Shown here: positions 9,124 through 18,013 of the stretch, piece after piece
How the letters are laid out: every line of letters begins with the position of its first letter
Numbering within the stretch: position 1 is the stretch's first letter
Assembly (NCBI GenBank): GCA_027596035.1
Contig: JADGJA010000455.1
Location: 1-18,013 of the forward strand
DNA: 18,013 bases
DNA from: Thoreauomyces humboldtii
Taxonomy: Eukaryota; Chytridiomycota; Chytridiomycetes; Spizellomycetales; Powellomycetaceae
Reading direction: 5' to 3'
Program-made: the position numbers and the translations under genes
The notes under the pieces: model-generated
Told to the model about the DNA's origin: nothing
Databases searched by the model: none
What the model saw: the letters and a program-made list of their open reading frames with translations, nothing else

Positions 9124-10336
9124 TCAACCTTTGCCCTTCTCCCTCTCAGCCTGCTCCCGTCCAACCACTATGTCTTTCAGAAACAGCCACCTTGTTTTCT
9201 CTTTCCATCCCTTCTCCTTCCAAGTGTTGGCAGATAACGGCCAAAAGTCGACAACCCCCAGGAGGGAAGCATCATGCGCGATCACGACGAAGACGTTCTC
9301 GTCCGCGTCAAAGTCTTGCAGATGCGTGACGGCCTGTTCCGCCAGCTGCGTGTCTCGTCCCGGAGCGTCCGTGACGTTGTAAAACGGACGAACTGTCGAA
9401 CGATGCGGGTGGACATCGGACGTGATGAGAGATCCCGGGCAGATGCCTGGGGATGGGTGAATCGGGGAAGTGGACGAGAACGGGGAAGGCATGATGAGAG
9501 TTGGCAAAGGCATCTGTTCTGTTGGGCGGAATTGGCCGCCATGGTGACATGTGTCGGCCCCCATAAGGATGAAGGATGGCGGGGAAGCGTTCGTGCGGGC
9601 CAGACCGCAGATGTGCCCGACCGCATGCTGTTGGAAGATGCATGAGCGAAAAGTTTCTTCGCAGCGGAGGACGATATCATACACCCACCCCAGGTGCATT
9701 CAAGAGATAGAAACTGCCATCTTCGAAAAAGTCCAGGGCTTGCATGCCGTTGATGTGAAGTGCGTCGTCAAACGTCACCTCTCTGAGGGGCCGGCCAGCG
9801 TGATCGGACTGGCAGATGGGAGAAGCTGCACCAGCTGGAAACCCTGGCACTTGAGCAGCAGACAAGCCCGGCCCTACCACAAGTTCAGTGGTTGACGGGA
9901 AACCTGACGGATCTCCGGTGTGGTCAAAGTGAGAGTGACTCCATATGATGCCATCGACTGTCCCATGGACATCTGTAACGGTGGTTCTCTATCAAGTTCA
10001 TTTTGTCCTGCTCGCGCTCGACAGGCATGACCACCTGTAAATACCTCCAAGGATCTCGACAACGTTCTTCTCGACTGTGATCTCAGCCCCGATGCCCTTC
10101 AAGCGTGTCACGACGAAAGCTGGAAGATTCTCCCAATCCTTCCTCACGCCGAGGTCGAACAGATACTTTTTTCCCAGGCGTTCGTTCTCGATCAAGAACG
10201 AGTAGGCCGGGCACGCTAGCCACTCATGGCCGGGGATGGTCGGACGTACGAATCCGGCAAAGGGGATCTTGATGCGACTTGTCGAATCGATGATGGAAAC
10301 CTTGACGGTGTTTGGTGAGTCCGGAATCCGAGTCAT
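9124..10336 (-). CDS. Metallo-beta-lactamase-fold hydrolase
   Basis: Exons on the minus strand are 10336-10045, 9972-9689 and 9627-9124, giving 359 aa. The zinc site is complete: HSHFDH at 110-115, the His of NAPGHAVGH (split by intron 2; H193/H197), the bridging Asp in MGADTCHHGG (D217) and a late His in VVIAHDAS (H310). The N terminus (FLIENERLGKKYLFDLGVRKDW) matches the strand that opens the fold in fungal homologues. Family knowledge: this subgroup resembles N-acyl homoserine lactonases and other lactone or ester hydrolases; the natural substrate in fungi is usually unknown. No signal peptide or membrane segment is seen, so a cytosolic enzyme is likely. The gene diverges from the TAP peptidase, with which it may share a promoter region. 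The last 20 residues are Lys/Glu rich and not part of the fold. Confidence 0.9.
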
Positions 10337-10402
10337 CTTCCACGATGATGCCTCCTAGTGAGCTGAATGCAACACAAACGAGGGAAATGATTGGGGGTGA
10401 GG

Positions 10403-10409
10403 TTATATA
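10403..10409 (-). promoter_or_regulatory. TATA-like box for the MBL-fold gene
   Basis: On the minus strand this reads TATATAA, about 67-73 bp upstream of the ATG at 10336. Position and sequence suit a core promoter element; nothing functional is shown. Confidence 0.45.
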
Positions 10410-10611
10410 GGTGGTGCCTACTACCTTGAAGGGAGGTGTCGAGCAGAGCAGACGGCTGGCAGACGGTTGCTGTGATCTGTGCCCCGGACCCTAATCTCAT
10501 CCCGGACACTCACAACCGCGACAAGGGGAAACCCGCATGCGCATGGTGGCACAGTCACATCAAGTTGGACGGACAGAAAGTGGCGAAAATCGTGATTTCA
10601 TCCCGTGTAGA

Positions 10612-10632
10612 CTCTGGTCTGAGAGACCAGAG
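10612..10632. repeat. 21-bp perfect inverted repeat upstream of TAP gene
   Basis: CTCTGGTCT, a GAG centre, then AGACCAGAG: two perfectly complementary 9-nt arms. It ends 46 bp before the ATG at 10679, so it is either a dimeric protein-binding site or a hairpin in the 5' untranslated region. Confidence 0.7.
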
Positions 10633-10678
10633 ATCAGTACCCCGTCACCATTCTTGACCTGTATCATAACTGCACTCC

Positions 10679-12668
10679 ATGCCTAGCTCGTCCGAGCACG
10701 ACTCACTCTTAGGTGGCGGGGGGACCGACGTGGCATATAGGACTATACGAAGTGAGCGAAAGGGGTGCAGGGCAGTCCTCTGGCTTGCATTGGTGCTGGT
10801 CTGCATCGGAGGGGTTAGTGCCCTGATCTTTGGCCGTCACACCCCGCTTACCCAGGATCCCACACGCATCAATGTGAGGACTCTGCAACCTTTGCTCATC
10901 TGAGTCGGTTTCGTCTGACCCGGGGCCGTCCACTTAGTGGAGCACTTGCCCCGACGATGTGAGCTTCCAGTGTGGCACCTACACGGTCCCACTCAACCAC
11001 GCGGACCCGGACGGCATCACCATCTCCATTGCTCTCATAAAGTACCCCGCGCAAACCACCGACAAGCTCGCACTTGGCTCCCTGTTCACCAACCCTGGCG
11101 GTCCGGGCGGCTCGTGAGTAACAAACAGACGTGACTTCTTCATGTCTACTTCCTGCTCAGTATCTTTCCTGCGCATTGTAGCGGCGTAAGCTCTGTTAAA
11201 CACGGCGGCAAACGACTTTCCAAACAGCTCGATGGTCGCTACAGCATCATTGGTTTTGATCCTCGGGGCGTAGGAGCCTCAAACCCCATTCGATGTTTCG
11301 ATTCGGCCACAATCCATCGGGCGTTCGACGGGGTAAGCGTTGATATATCTTGAGGGACTTACGGATGCGTCCAAACCCAACCTCCCAAAACTCTTTTAAC
11401 CAGCATGTTTCTAGAGGGCGCTTCCTGCGAACATCTCTGCTCCCGGTGCATTCGAGTTCGAGATCGCTCATGAAATGGCCCGCGCTCAGCTGTGCCGTAA
11501 AAATGCCGGTTACCTGCTTCCCTACCTGTCGACCGCAGCAGTGGCTCGGGACATGGACCTGCTGCGGCATGCCGAAAACGAAGAGCAGCTGCATTTCTGG
11601 GGCTTTTCATATGGCTCCCTTCTGGGACAGACCTACATCAATATGTTCCCCGAACGAGTGGGTCGAATCGCCATTGACGGTGTCGTCAATCCCATTGCAT
11701 GGAGTGAGGGCTGGGGACTCAGCGCCAAGCCATCCACACGCGATGTGCAATGGCTTTCACATGCGGAAGAGGTTTACGAGGAATTCTCCCGCGCATGCGA
11801 GCAAGCAGGATTCGACCGATGCGCTCTGGCCACTGCCGATCCTCCTCAGAAGCCTTACGTCGCTCAACGCATCCAGGCTTTCCTCGACTTGGTCGCTCTC
11901 AACCCACTTTCAGTTCCCTTCGCGGCCGTGCCTGGCGTCGTCACCATTACTACTGTGCGCCAGCTGCTAACAGACATGGTCTACCAGCCCAAGACCTGGC
12001 CCGACTACGCACAAGCCCTAGCCGAAGCGATGCTCAAAGGAAATGGCACCCTCATCCAGAACCTCGTTGTGCGGGCCACCGCCGACGACTGCCCGGCGGC
12101 AGACATCCCTCTTGACGAAGCTTTCTGGGCAATTTCATGTGGGGACGCTGGTCCGTCGCGTTTTGACGGCGCTGCGTTGAAAGCAGAAGTCATCGCCGCG
12201 AACAACGACTACTTCATCGGGGGCACGATGTGCACGAACTACCTCCTTGGCTGCAGCCAATGGCCTGGCATCGCCGCCGAGCGATACAGCGGGCCCTGGA
12301 ACGCCACGACAGTCTCAACCGTTCTCGTTATCGGCAATGCGCACGACCCAGCCACAACCATCGAATCCGCCCGCATCGCTCACTCCCTCCTTCCGAACTC
12401 GCGCCTAATGGAGATCGACAGTTGGGGACACTGCTCTCACTCTCAGCCCTCAAGGTGCGCCGATGAAGTCGTGCGAGACTTCTTCGTCATGGGACACCCG
12501 CCCAGCGCGAGCGTGACCCATTGCAACCCGGACGACCCGCCATTCCCCGCGGCGCACGACGTCTACGTGGCCGCATCGGAGGAGCGGAATGGGAAATCGG
12601 TCAACGATGCCCTCAATGATGTCTGGAGGCGGTCCAGAGTGAGGAAAGCCGGAACGGTGCCTTTTTGA
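10679..12668 (+). CDS. Membrane-anchored TAP-family serine peptidase (S33-like)
   Basis: Exons 10679-10873, 10938-11113, 11182-11332 and 11415-12668 give 591 aa. Residues 30-52 form one hydrophobic helix (AVLWLALVLVCIGGVSALIF) preceded by Arg/Lys, so a type II signal anchor with a lumenal or extracellular catalytic domain is likely. The alpha/beta-hydrolase core shows the oxyanion loop NPGGPGGSG, GFDPRGVGASNP, the nucleophile elbow GFSYGS (S239), the acid in GNAHDPATT (D485) and the base in SWGHCSH (H513). The last part matches the TAP-like C-terminal domain (Pfam PF08386). Family knowledge: Streptomyces tripeptidyl aminopeptidases and fungal homologues release N-terminal tri- or dipeptides or hydrolyse esters. 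Cysteines (for example WSTCPDDVSFQCGT, CTNYLLGCSQW) suggest disulfides, in line with export. The start is supported by the charge pattern before the anchor. Confidence 0.9.
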
Positions 12669-13462
12669 CGATAGTGATGTGGCATCGCGATGGTGATGGA
12701 CGTTGCATAACTGTGGACTGCACGACAACGACTCGTATATTTGGCGCTGCCGGGTGGTGTTTCCCTGCGCATATCCATGTCTGCTTTCATTTTTGTAAGA
12801 GCGGGGGTCACAGAATACAACTAGAAATAGTTTACGCAATCCAAACCCGCCTGAACGACGGATGATCTTGCATTCCTTCTTCAGTAGCTGTGATTCGGTA
12901 ATAGAGAGTCCCGCCCGGGTGACGACTCGGCAACGACCTGTCAAAGATGACAAGATGGCCGATCTTCAACGGGCTCCGGGTCAAACAAAGGTGTGGGGTC
13001 AAACAAAAAATAAAAAAAGAAAGAGAAATTGGAAATTTAATTCACACGCTCTTCAGAGTTTGGGTGTCTTGCCTTCTGTCTTCTCCCCAGATCTCTGCTG
13101 ACTCGCTTGCCGTCCATGGCGGATTGACGGGCTCGCACGCAACCTATACTTTTTACAATAAGCAATACCCCCTCACCGCAGACCTCATACTGTAGTACCC
13201 TCTTTGCCTCTCTACCTCAAATCATAATCCGTTACGCTTCATCGCCATTGCTCTGTCATCCAGGAAGAAATGTAAGGAAAAAAACGCGGCTTGCACCCAA
13301 GATGCCATGGCAATGTCACTTTGACAACCGTTCGCCGATTGACGCCCTTTTCACAGACCATCAGTCAGTCGCATCGCAAGCACCGCCGCCGGGCACCCTC
13401 AAAGTATCTGCTTCTCTGCTTGTGTGTTGTTGTTCCGTCTGGTGTCAACTCCGCCGACGGTC
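12669..13462. other. Intergenic region upstream of bHLH gene
   Basis: About 790 bp between the TAP stop and the first supported bHLH codon. It holds a 12-bp direct repeat near 12978-13007, an A-rich stretch at 13003-13030 and probably the 5' untranslated region. An ATG at 13302 opens a 34-codon frame followed by a GT, but joining it to the bHLH frame needs a poor acceptor, so I did not use it. Confidence 0.5.
12978..13007 (+). repeat. 12-bp direct repeat GGGTCAAACAAA x2
   Basis: Two exact copies at 12978-12989 and 12996-13007, start to start 18 bp, followed by an A-rich tract. They lie about 460 bp upstream of the bHLH-PHD start and could be regulatory. Confidence 0.6.
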
Positions 13463-14900
13463 ATGCTGGTTGGAGCCCACCACGCGTTTGCCGCAGATTC
13501 CGCAACTCAAGACTGGCCCCCTGGTCTGTCATCTGCACACATCGACGAGCAGCTCCCCCCTGGTCCACACAGAAAGCCAAAGCGGACCAATCACAACGAG
13601 CTGGAACGCAAGCGTCGGCAAGTCCAACGTCAGAAGCTGCAGGACCTACGCGATGTCATCCCAAGGCTAGGAAAGACTAACAAGGCAAGCACCGTCGTCA
13701 TCATCGGAAGAGCGAAAGAGCACATTGATCTTCTGAATCTGCGCGTCGAGACACTGGAAGCGACCCTGGATCGCCAAAAGTCAAGTTCGTCCACTGGTGG
13801 AGGAGATCCGACAGGTTGTGCGTCGCAGGACGCGGCGCACGCTGAAGACAGGCTCGTGGAACGTCTTCAGATGGAGAACGCAGAGTTGAGGAGGCAGATT
13901 GCCGATCTGTGGTCAAGAAACAGCGGTCGAGAGGTCTCGACTCCCGAGAGTTCTTCAACGGTGGACCGATCGGGCGTAGCCATGCCAGATTCGCATGTGG
14001 ATGACACCGTCTCCCGTCGGTCCGCTGAAGCGTCCGGAGCCTTGCAGTACGTCGAGCCCGAGTGTCGCGTAGCCGGTGCGGTACTCCACAATGCCGCTGG
14101 AGCATCGCGGTCGGTCGACCTGGGCATGTGTGCTGCTCCACAGCCCGAAATCTGTGCAGCTCCCGAGAACGGACCGGGTGCGCGTCAGCTCCTGTTTCGT
14201 GACGCTTCAGGACTGCCAGCCCTTTCAATCCTGCTTTCCGCGAACTCAGCACCCGGGGACCCGGCTCTTGGATCCTTCCCGGATCCGCATACGCCTTCGC
14301 TTGGAAACTTTTTTGTGCCAGCGAATCAGGGTGACAGGACTCCTGACGAGCGCTTTGAGCTTGTCAAAGTAGGATGAAGTCTTGTCGACTTGAGCGAGAT
14401 CTGGTGTCGGAAACATGACTGATGGTATGTCGTTCCTGCAGGCTGAGACAGGCTCATGGCATAGCACGCTGTCGTCGCCAATGGAGGAAATAGATGAGCC
14501 CATCATCAGATCCGATAGGATCTCCAGCGGCGACACTATCTTGTTCGATGGACGGATGTCGAACCAGCGTCCGGACCCATCCCTTCCCCACGCGCAGTAC
14601 TATCTCGGCGAAAGAGTTTGGACAGCCGTGCCGCCTGGCCTTGGCGACTCTGCGGTCGAGCTGGATCCTTTGCGCCAGATTCGCTGCGAGGAATGTGGGA
14701 AGGGATTCGCGGGAAAAGTGATGCTGGATTGTAGCGTAAGTTTGCTGCTGTGGCCGCATGGCGCCGTGTCCGCCGTTGATCCTTGTTGCTCCGATTCGCA
14801 GAGCTGCCAGAGCTGGTACCACACGTCCTGCATTGACGGCGGAGATCTTTCGGCAACTCCTCCCCCGTGCCCAAGCTGCGGCGAATCATTGCGACCGTAG
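13463..14900 (+). CDS. bHLH transcription factor with C-terminal PHD finger
   Basis: Exons 13463-14368, 14442-14735 and 14802-14900 give 432 aa. The bHLH lies at about 38-92: the basic region NHNELERKRRQVQRQ has His44, Glu48 and Arg52 in the H5-E9-R13 pattern of group B factors, predicting CACGTG-type E-box binding. Helix 1 contains LQDLRDVIPRL and helix 2 KASTVVIIGRAKEHIDLL. Leucine-rich segments follow (LRVETLEATL and LVERLQMENAELRRQIADL), suggesting a dimerisation zipper. The middle 200 residues are low complexity. The C terminus has a Cys4-His-Cys3 PHD finger: C384, C387, C399, C402, H407, C410, C423, C426, with the usual Trp two residues before His (W405). The PHD is created only after both introns are removed, and both junctions are phase 0. 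Inference: DNA binding plus chromatin or protein reading in one factor. The start is the first in-frame ATG; an upstream non-frame-matching exon is possible. Confidence 0.83.
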
Positions 14901-15386
14901 TTTACACCCTTTACGTTAGCTATGTAGTTCTGGACATTTATACCCACCGCCACATATACCCACATCTAATCCAAGACTAGACTTCTACTCGTTCGCCAGT
15001 CAGGAGTGAGAACAACTGACTCTGATATTCTGAAGCATATTTGACAGCCTGCATCGGCTTTCCTCTCGATGTGCTGGCTTGAGAGACATCATCATCTCAG
15101 TCGCACTAGGTCCAAACTCGCAGTAGGAAGGCTGCTCGTCAAGCTGACCCTTGTCTTTGGGAGGATGCGTAGAAGTGATAGTGGGGCTTGGATCCGGTCT
15201 TTTCAGTCTGCAGAAACCCGGATCTGGCTAGCTCCCGCCCAAGAGCGGACCCAGCTCAGCCACCCCGCAGGAAAAGCTCGGACCGATTTGTTTCTTGGCC
15301 CCCCTGGCCGGTTGCTTTCGTTCCTTCGACTCGGACGAAGGACCCAAGCAAGGCTCGAAAGGCTCCCGTCTCGTCCTACTCACCCG
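14901..15386. other. Intergenic region upstream of BED-like gene
   Basis: About 490 bp without a supported gene. An ATG at 15069 is in frame with the next gene and would add 106 residues, but these are Arg/Leu rich without domain character and look like 5' untranslated sequence. Confidence 0.5.
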
Positions 15387-16773
15387 ATGAACTCGCCCTT
15401 CCACGTCGGAGCGCCCCTGGGGACTCCAGGCAGCAGCGGACCTCCTCCTGCAAATGGAGCAAGCATCCCGCAGAGCGTACATATTTCTCAGCACCCGCAC
15501 CCGCATCAGCAACAGCAACAGCAACAGCAACAGCCGGTGCAGCAGGCTTCAATCCAGCAGGTGCCACAGCAACAGCAGCAGCAGCAGCAACAGCAGCAAC
15601 CCCAGCAAAACACACCTTCCCAGCTGCAACCGTCCTCGCAGCTTCCCTCCTCTCAGACGCCCAACAATGGTGACGCCGTCGGTCCAGGGTCCGAGAGCCT
15701 TCCCTCCAAGGCCTCCTGGGTCTGGCGGTTCTTTGCACGACCTCTCAACGAGGGGGAACGATCCGTCTGTCTGGTGATGAACCAAGCCTACAACACCCCG
15801 TGTGGATCCAGCTACAAGAACAGCGGAACCACCAACCTCGCCCGGCATCTGACCACGAAGCATGGAATCACGGCCCCTCCTGGTGGGAGAGGAACCGATG
15901 GAGAAGCGATCGTTTCAGGCCTGGGCACTGGTGCTTCTGCTGGGCCAGGGGGAACGGAGGGAATTATGGTGTATCGAGGGCCGCTGGTCAGATCGAGCCA
16001 GATCAGGGTAAGGCGGAACGTCTCTATCGGACGATCGTATAGGACATTGAAGGTTCTCCATGTAGCACGCTCGAGCATCGCCTTATTCGCGTCCCTTTGT
16101 GCCAGCACCTCCCCCGCCGGCCGCGCCTATCGCGCCTATCGCGCCTCCCGCACCTCTTCAGCAGTCGCCATACTCCCTTCGCGCTGGCAGTATGTTGTTT
16201 ACTTCGCTGTTTTGTCCTTTCGGGGGGCCCACTAGCTGATGATCCTCTGTCTCCTCTCTTTTCCCAGTGCAACCCCGCGGCACCTTCAGTTTCGACCGGT
16301 GCGACACGGCTCACTATGTTTTCCCATTGTTCCAGATCAACATCCAGCGACTCTCGACCCACGTGGCGCGGATCTGGTTCTCGCGACCCGACACCTTCGA
16401 CGCCATCCCCGTCCCCGCCGGGACCGTCCAGATCGATTCCGACGGCTCGATCCACGCCGAGCACTGCGGATCCTTCTACGTGACCCACTTCGACTCACAC
16501 ACCGTCACCCACAACAACGTCCCCGTCCTCCAGATCAACAACCAGAGGCTTCGACAGGTGTCGGTCCACGCCGTCTGCGATCGCTGGTCCGTCAGGGATC
16601 CTGTCGGGAGGATCAAGAGTCAGGACGGTCAGAGGGTCCAGAACAAACCGTCCGTCGTCGTCAACCCGCTGTTGTTCCAGGCCGTCGCCCGGATCTCGAG
16701 GCCGGACCAGCACGAGGACGACGAGGAGGCCAACGACGATGATGAAGATGATGATGATCCCTGGGACGATTGA
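15387..16773 (+). CDS. PolyQ BED-like zinc-finger protein, acidic C terminus
   Basis: Exons 15387-16007, 16066-16189 and 16268-16773 give 416 aa. Residues 1-108 are Pro/Ser rich with two polyglutamine runs. Residues 108-161 resemble a BED-type zinc finger: ASWVWRFF, C128, C139, then the signature SGTTNLARHLTTKHG with H154 and H159. The two cysteines are 11 residues apart and not the usual C-x2-C. A Pro/Ala-rich linker (APIAPIAPPAP) forms exon 2. Exon 3 encodes a beta-rich, unrecognised domain (about 249-395) containing two copies of a QINxQRL motif, and ends with a strongly acidic tail (DDEEANDDDEDDDDPWDD). Family knowledge: BED fingers bind DNA and occur in transposase-derived regulators. 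Inference: nuclear DNA- or chromatin-binding regulator. No transposase catalytic domain is seen. Confidence 0.82.
15507..15610 (+). repeat. CAG/CAA polyglutamine microsatellite, two runs
   Basis: Mixed CAG and CAA codons encode about nine glutamines, a PVQQ-type spacer of about 15 residues and a second run of about eleven. The CAG/CAA mix suggests selection for the glutamine tract and some protection from slippage. The tract length is likely to vary between strains. Confidence 0.85.
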
Positions 16774-17242
16774 TTCCCCTTCTAATACCCCCATGACATG
16801 TGTTTTTTTTTCTTTTTATATATACCGAGGCTTTGTCCACACGACGAAGTCCGAATGATGAATTTCCAAACACTGGACTTCGTTTGCCCCGACCTTGTTA
16901 CATCAACCTTCTATCCCTCGATCCTACGGACAACGAGTGATTTCAACATTCCGATCAAAGCCGCCAGAGCTGATGTGCCACCTGTTGCGGATGGGGCTTG
17001 GGGATCGCTAGAAGGAGGATAGCGAGAAAGTGGGAACGATCAATGGAAGGATCGATGATCAAGCAGAAAGAGCAACGAAAAGGTGTGCTCGTGGATCCAG
17101 ATTGTAAGGACAACTCTTTCTTTGTGTGTGTGTGTGTGTACGGACGGAACGGAACGTATGGTAGTGAAATGGCAAAGAGAGGGAGTAGGTAGATGTAGGG
17201 AGAAGGAGGTGCAATGACGGAATGAAAAAGAGAAGGAGACGC
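16774..17242. other. Convergent 3' intergenic region
   Basis: About 470 bp between the stops of the BED-like gene and the GST gene, which converge. It contains a T-rich run at 16802-16816, followed by TATATATA, and a (GT)8 microsatellite. Probably both 3' untranslated regions; no gene supported. Confidence 0.6.
17124..17139. repeat. (GT)8 microsatellite
   Basis: Eight uninterrupted GT units in the convergent 3' region, likely within the GST 3' untranslated region or just beyond it. Confidence 0.9.
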
Positions 17243-17990
17243 TTACTTTGCATAAGCGTACTCGCCACCGGCCTCCAGAGCCCGCTGGTAGGCCGGTCTC
17301 GCGTGGACCTTTGCGACCCACTCCCTGGTCTTTGGACCGAGGAAGGCGGAGGCGCGGGAGGCGGCCGCCTCCAAGGGGAACGACATCTGAACGTCGGCGC
17401 CGGTGATGACGTCTCCTGCGAACCAGGGACGAGCGGTGAGTTCCCGTTCGATGTAGGCGCCAATGCGCTTGAGGTCCGGGTCGATCAGCTTTCCGTGTAC
17501 GGCGGACGAGATGCCGTTGGCGATGGGACGGATGAAGAACGGGACCTGGCGGAGGACCGAGGAGAAGACGAGGGTGAGGAGGAGAGGAGGCATCAAGGAA
17601 CCTGGGGAAAAAAAGGTCAGGAAACGAAAGCCGCGATCAGAAGAGAGCGAGAAGGGTAGAAAGAGCGGGGGGGGAAGGTTCCCACGACACGATCCCGGCT
17701 CGCGCACCTTCGGCAAAGTGCAACCAGTGCGTGTATCGCAGGGCGTCGTCTGTTCCTAAGGCAGGCTTCCACGCTCCGTTTCCGTACGTGTCGACCAGGT
17801 ACTCGATGATGGCGCCGCTCTCTGCGATGGTCTTTGTGCCGTCGGTGATGACGGGGCTCTTGCCGAGCGAGTGGACCTCCTCGAGCTCCTTTGGCGCTCG
17901 CTGGTCGGATCCACGCTGGTACTTTTTGATCTCGTAGTTGAGGTTGAGCTCCTCGAGGAGCCAGATGACACGCTGACTGCGCGAGTTGTT
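17243..17990 (-). CDS. Glutathione S-transferase, Gtt1-like, 5' partial
   Basis: Two exons are visible on the minus strand, 17990-17708 and 17601-17243, encoding 213 residues to the stop. At 17991-17993 a CAG after a pyrimidine tract marks an acceptor, so at least one more exon lies beyond the window. The thioredoxin-like N-terminal domain shows NNSRSQRVIWLLEELNL, the cis-proline segment LGKSPVI and the glutathione-binding ESGAIIEYL. The all-helical C-terminal domain begins at LRYTHWLHFAEG and holds RPWFAGDVITGADVQMSFPL, the N-capping box of the GST core. Family knowledge: Gtt1-type enzymes conjugate glutathione to electrophiles or reduce peroxides; yeast Gtt1 is membrane associated. The hydrophobic stretch SLMPPLLLTLVFSSV across the intron fits that subgroup. 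Catalytic Ser/Cys/Tyr identity cannot be settled without the missing N terminus. Confidence 0.9.
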
Positions 17991-18013
17991 CTGAGGAGAA
18001 GAAAAAGGGGGGG

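Larger units (their letters stand above)
10337..10678. promoter_or_regulatory. Divergent intergenic region between MBL and TAP genes
   Basis: A 342-bp region with no supported gene. It holds the TATA-like box for the leftward gene near its left side and a 21-bp hairpin-forming palindrome near its right side. Short open frames here have no coding character. Confidence 0.6.

Noticed and set aside
13302..13403. ATG-led 34-codon frame as first exon of the bHLH gene.
   Set aside because: Its donor at 13404 is phase 0, and the good acceptor at 13495-13496 gives the wrong frame. Only a poor acceptor at 13551-13552 would fit.
13701..14252. 183-aa frame on the minus strand.
   Set aside because: It is a shadow of the bHLH coding exon.
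15069..15386. N-terminal extension of the BED-like protein from ATG 15069.
   Set aside because: The residues are Arg/Leu-rich without domain character; the ATG at 15387 begins the recognisable Pro/Gln-rich region.
15507..15610. CAG-rich repeats considered as a CRISPR-like or satellite array.
   Set aside because: They are codon-phase glutamine repeats inside a coding exon with no spacers.
1..18013. tRNA, rRNA, transposon or viral sequences.
   Set aside because: No tRNA box pairs, rRNA motifs, terminal inverted repeats or reverse transcriptase/transposase motifs were seen by eye.
1..18013. C7 at the start and G7 at the end taken as terminal inverted repeats.
   Set aside because: Only the homopolymer matches; the adjacent bases differ, so contig ends or chance are more likely.

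Overview
This window reads as nuclear DNA of a filamentous or yeast-like fungus, most probably a basidiomycete. The genes are compact and closely spaced, most are split by short GT-AG introns of about 45-90 nt with CTNAN-like branch points just upstream of the acceptor, and the products are typical eukaryotic families (RhoGAP, HSBP1, Bmt6-type rRNA methyltransferase, bHLH, PHD, Gtt1-like GST). No operons, Shine-Dalgarno sites, phage or plasmid features are seen. I cannot place it below subphylum. The window starts with seven C and ends with seven G, which may simply be contig ends.

Layout, left to right. 131-2820 (+): an 11-exon gene for a protein with three predicted OB-folds, related to RPA70 and, in my reading, closest in architecture to shieldin subunit 2 (SHLD2). 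3102-6249 (+): a many-exon gene for a WW-WW-MyTH4-RhoGAP protein, the architecture of animal ARHGAP39/Vilse. 6380-7036 (-): an unrecognised, probably nuclear 218-aa protein. 7298-8305 (-): a Bmt6-type 25S rRNA m3U methyltransferase. 8474-8937 (+): heat shock factor binding protein 1 (HSBP1), divergent from the methyltransferase across 168 bp. 9124-10336 (-): a metallo-beta-lactamase-fold hydrolase with all zinc ligands. 10679-12668 (+): a membrane-anchored TAP-family serine peptidase/alpha-beta hydrolase, divergent from the MBL gene. 13463-14900 (+): a bHLH protein with a C-terminal PHD finger. 15387-16773 (+): a polyglutamine, BED-like zinc-finger protein with an unrecognised duplicated C-terminal module and an acidic tail. 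17243-17990 (-): the 3' part of a Gtt1-like glutathione S-transferase, cut by the window edge.

The genes do not form one pathway; this is ordinary eukaryotic gene order with two divergent pairs (methyltransferase/HSBP1 and MBL/TAP) and several convergent ends. The most unusual items are the SHLD2/RPA70-like gene (a shieldin-type DNA-end-protection factor is not something I know from fungi), the bHLH-PHD fusion, and the duplicated C-terminal module of the BED-like protein. Gene models were joined by hand from reading frame, splice signals and family conservation. The first exons of the OB-fold, RhoGAP and bHLH genes are the least secure parts.
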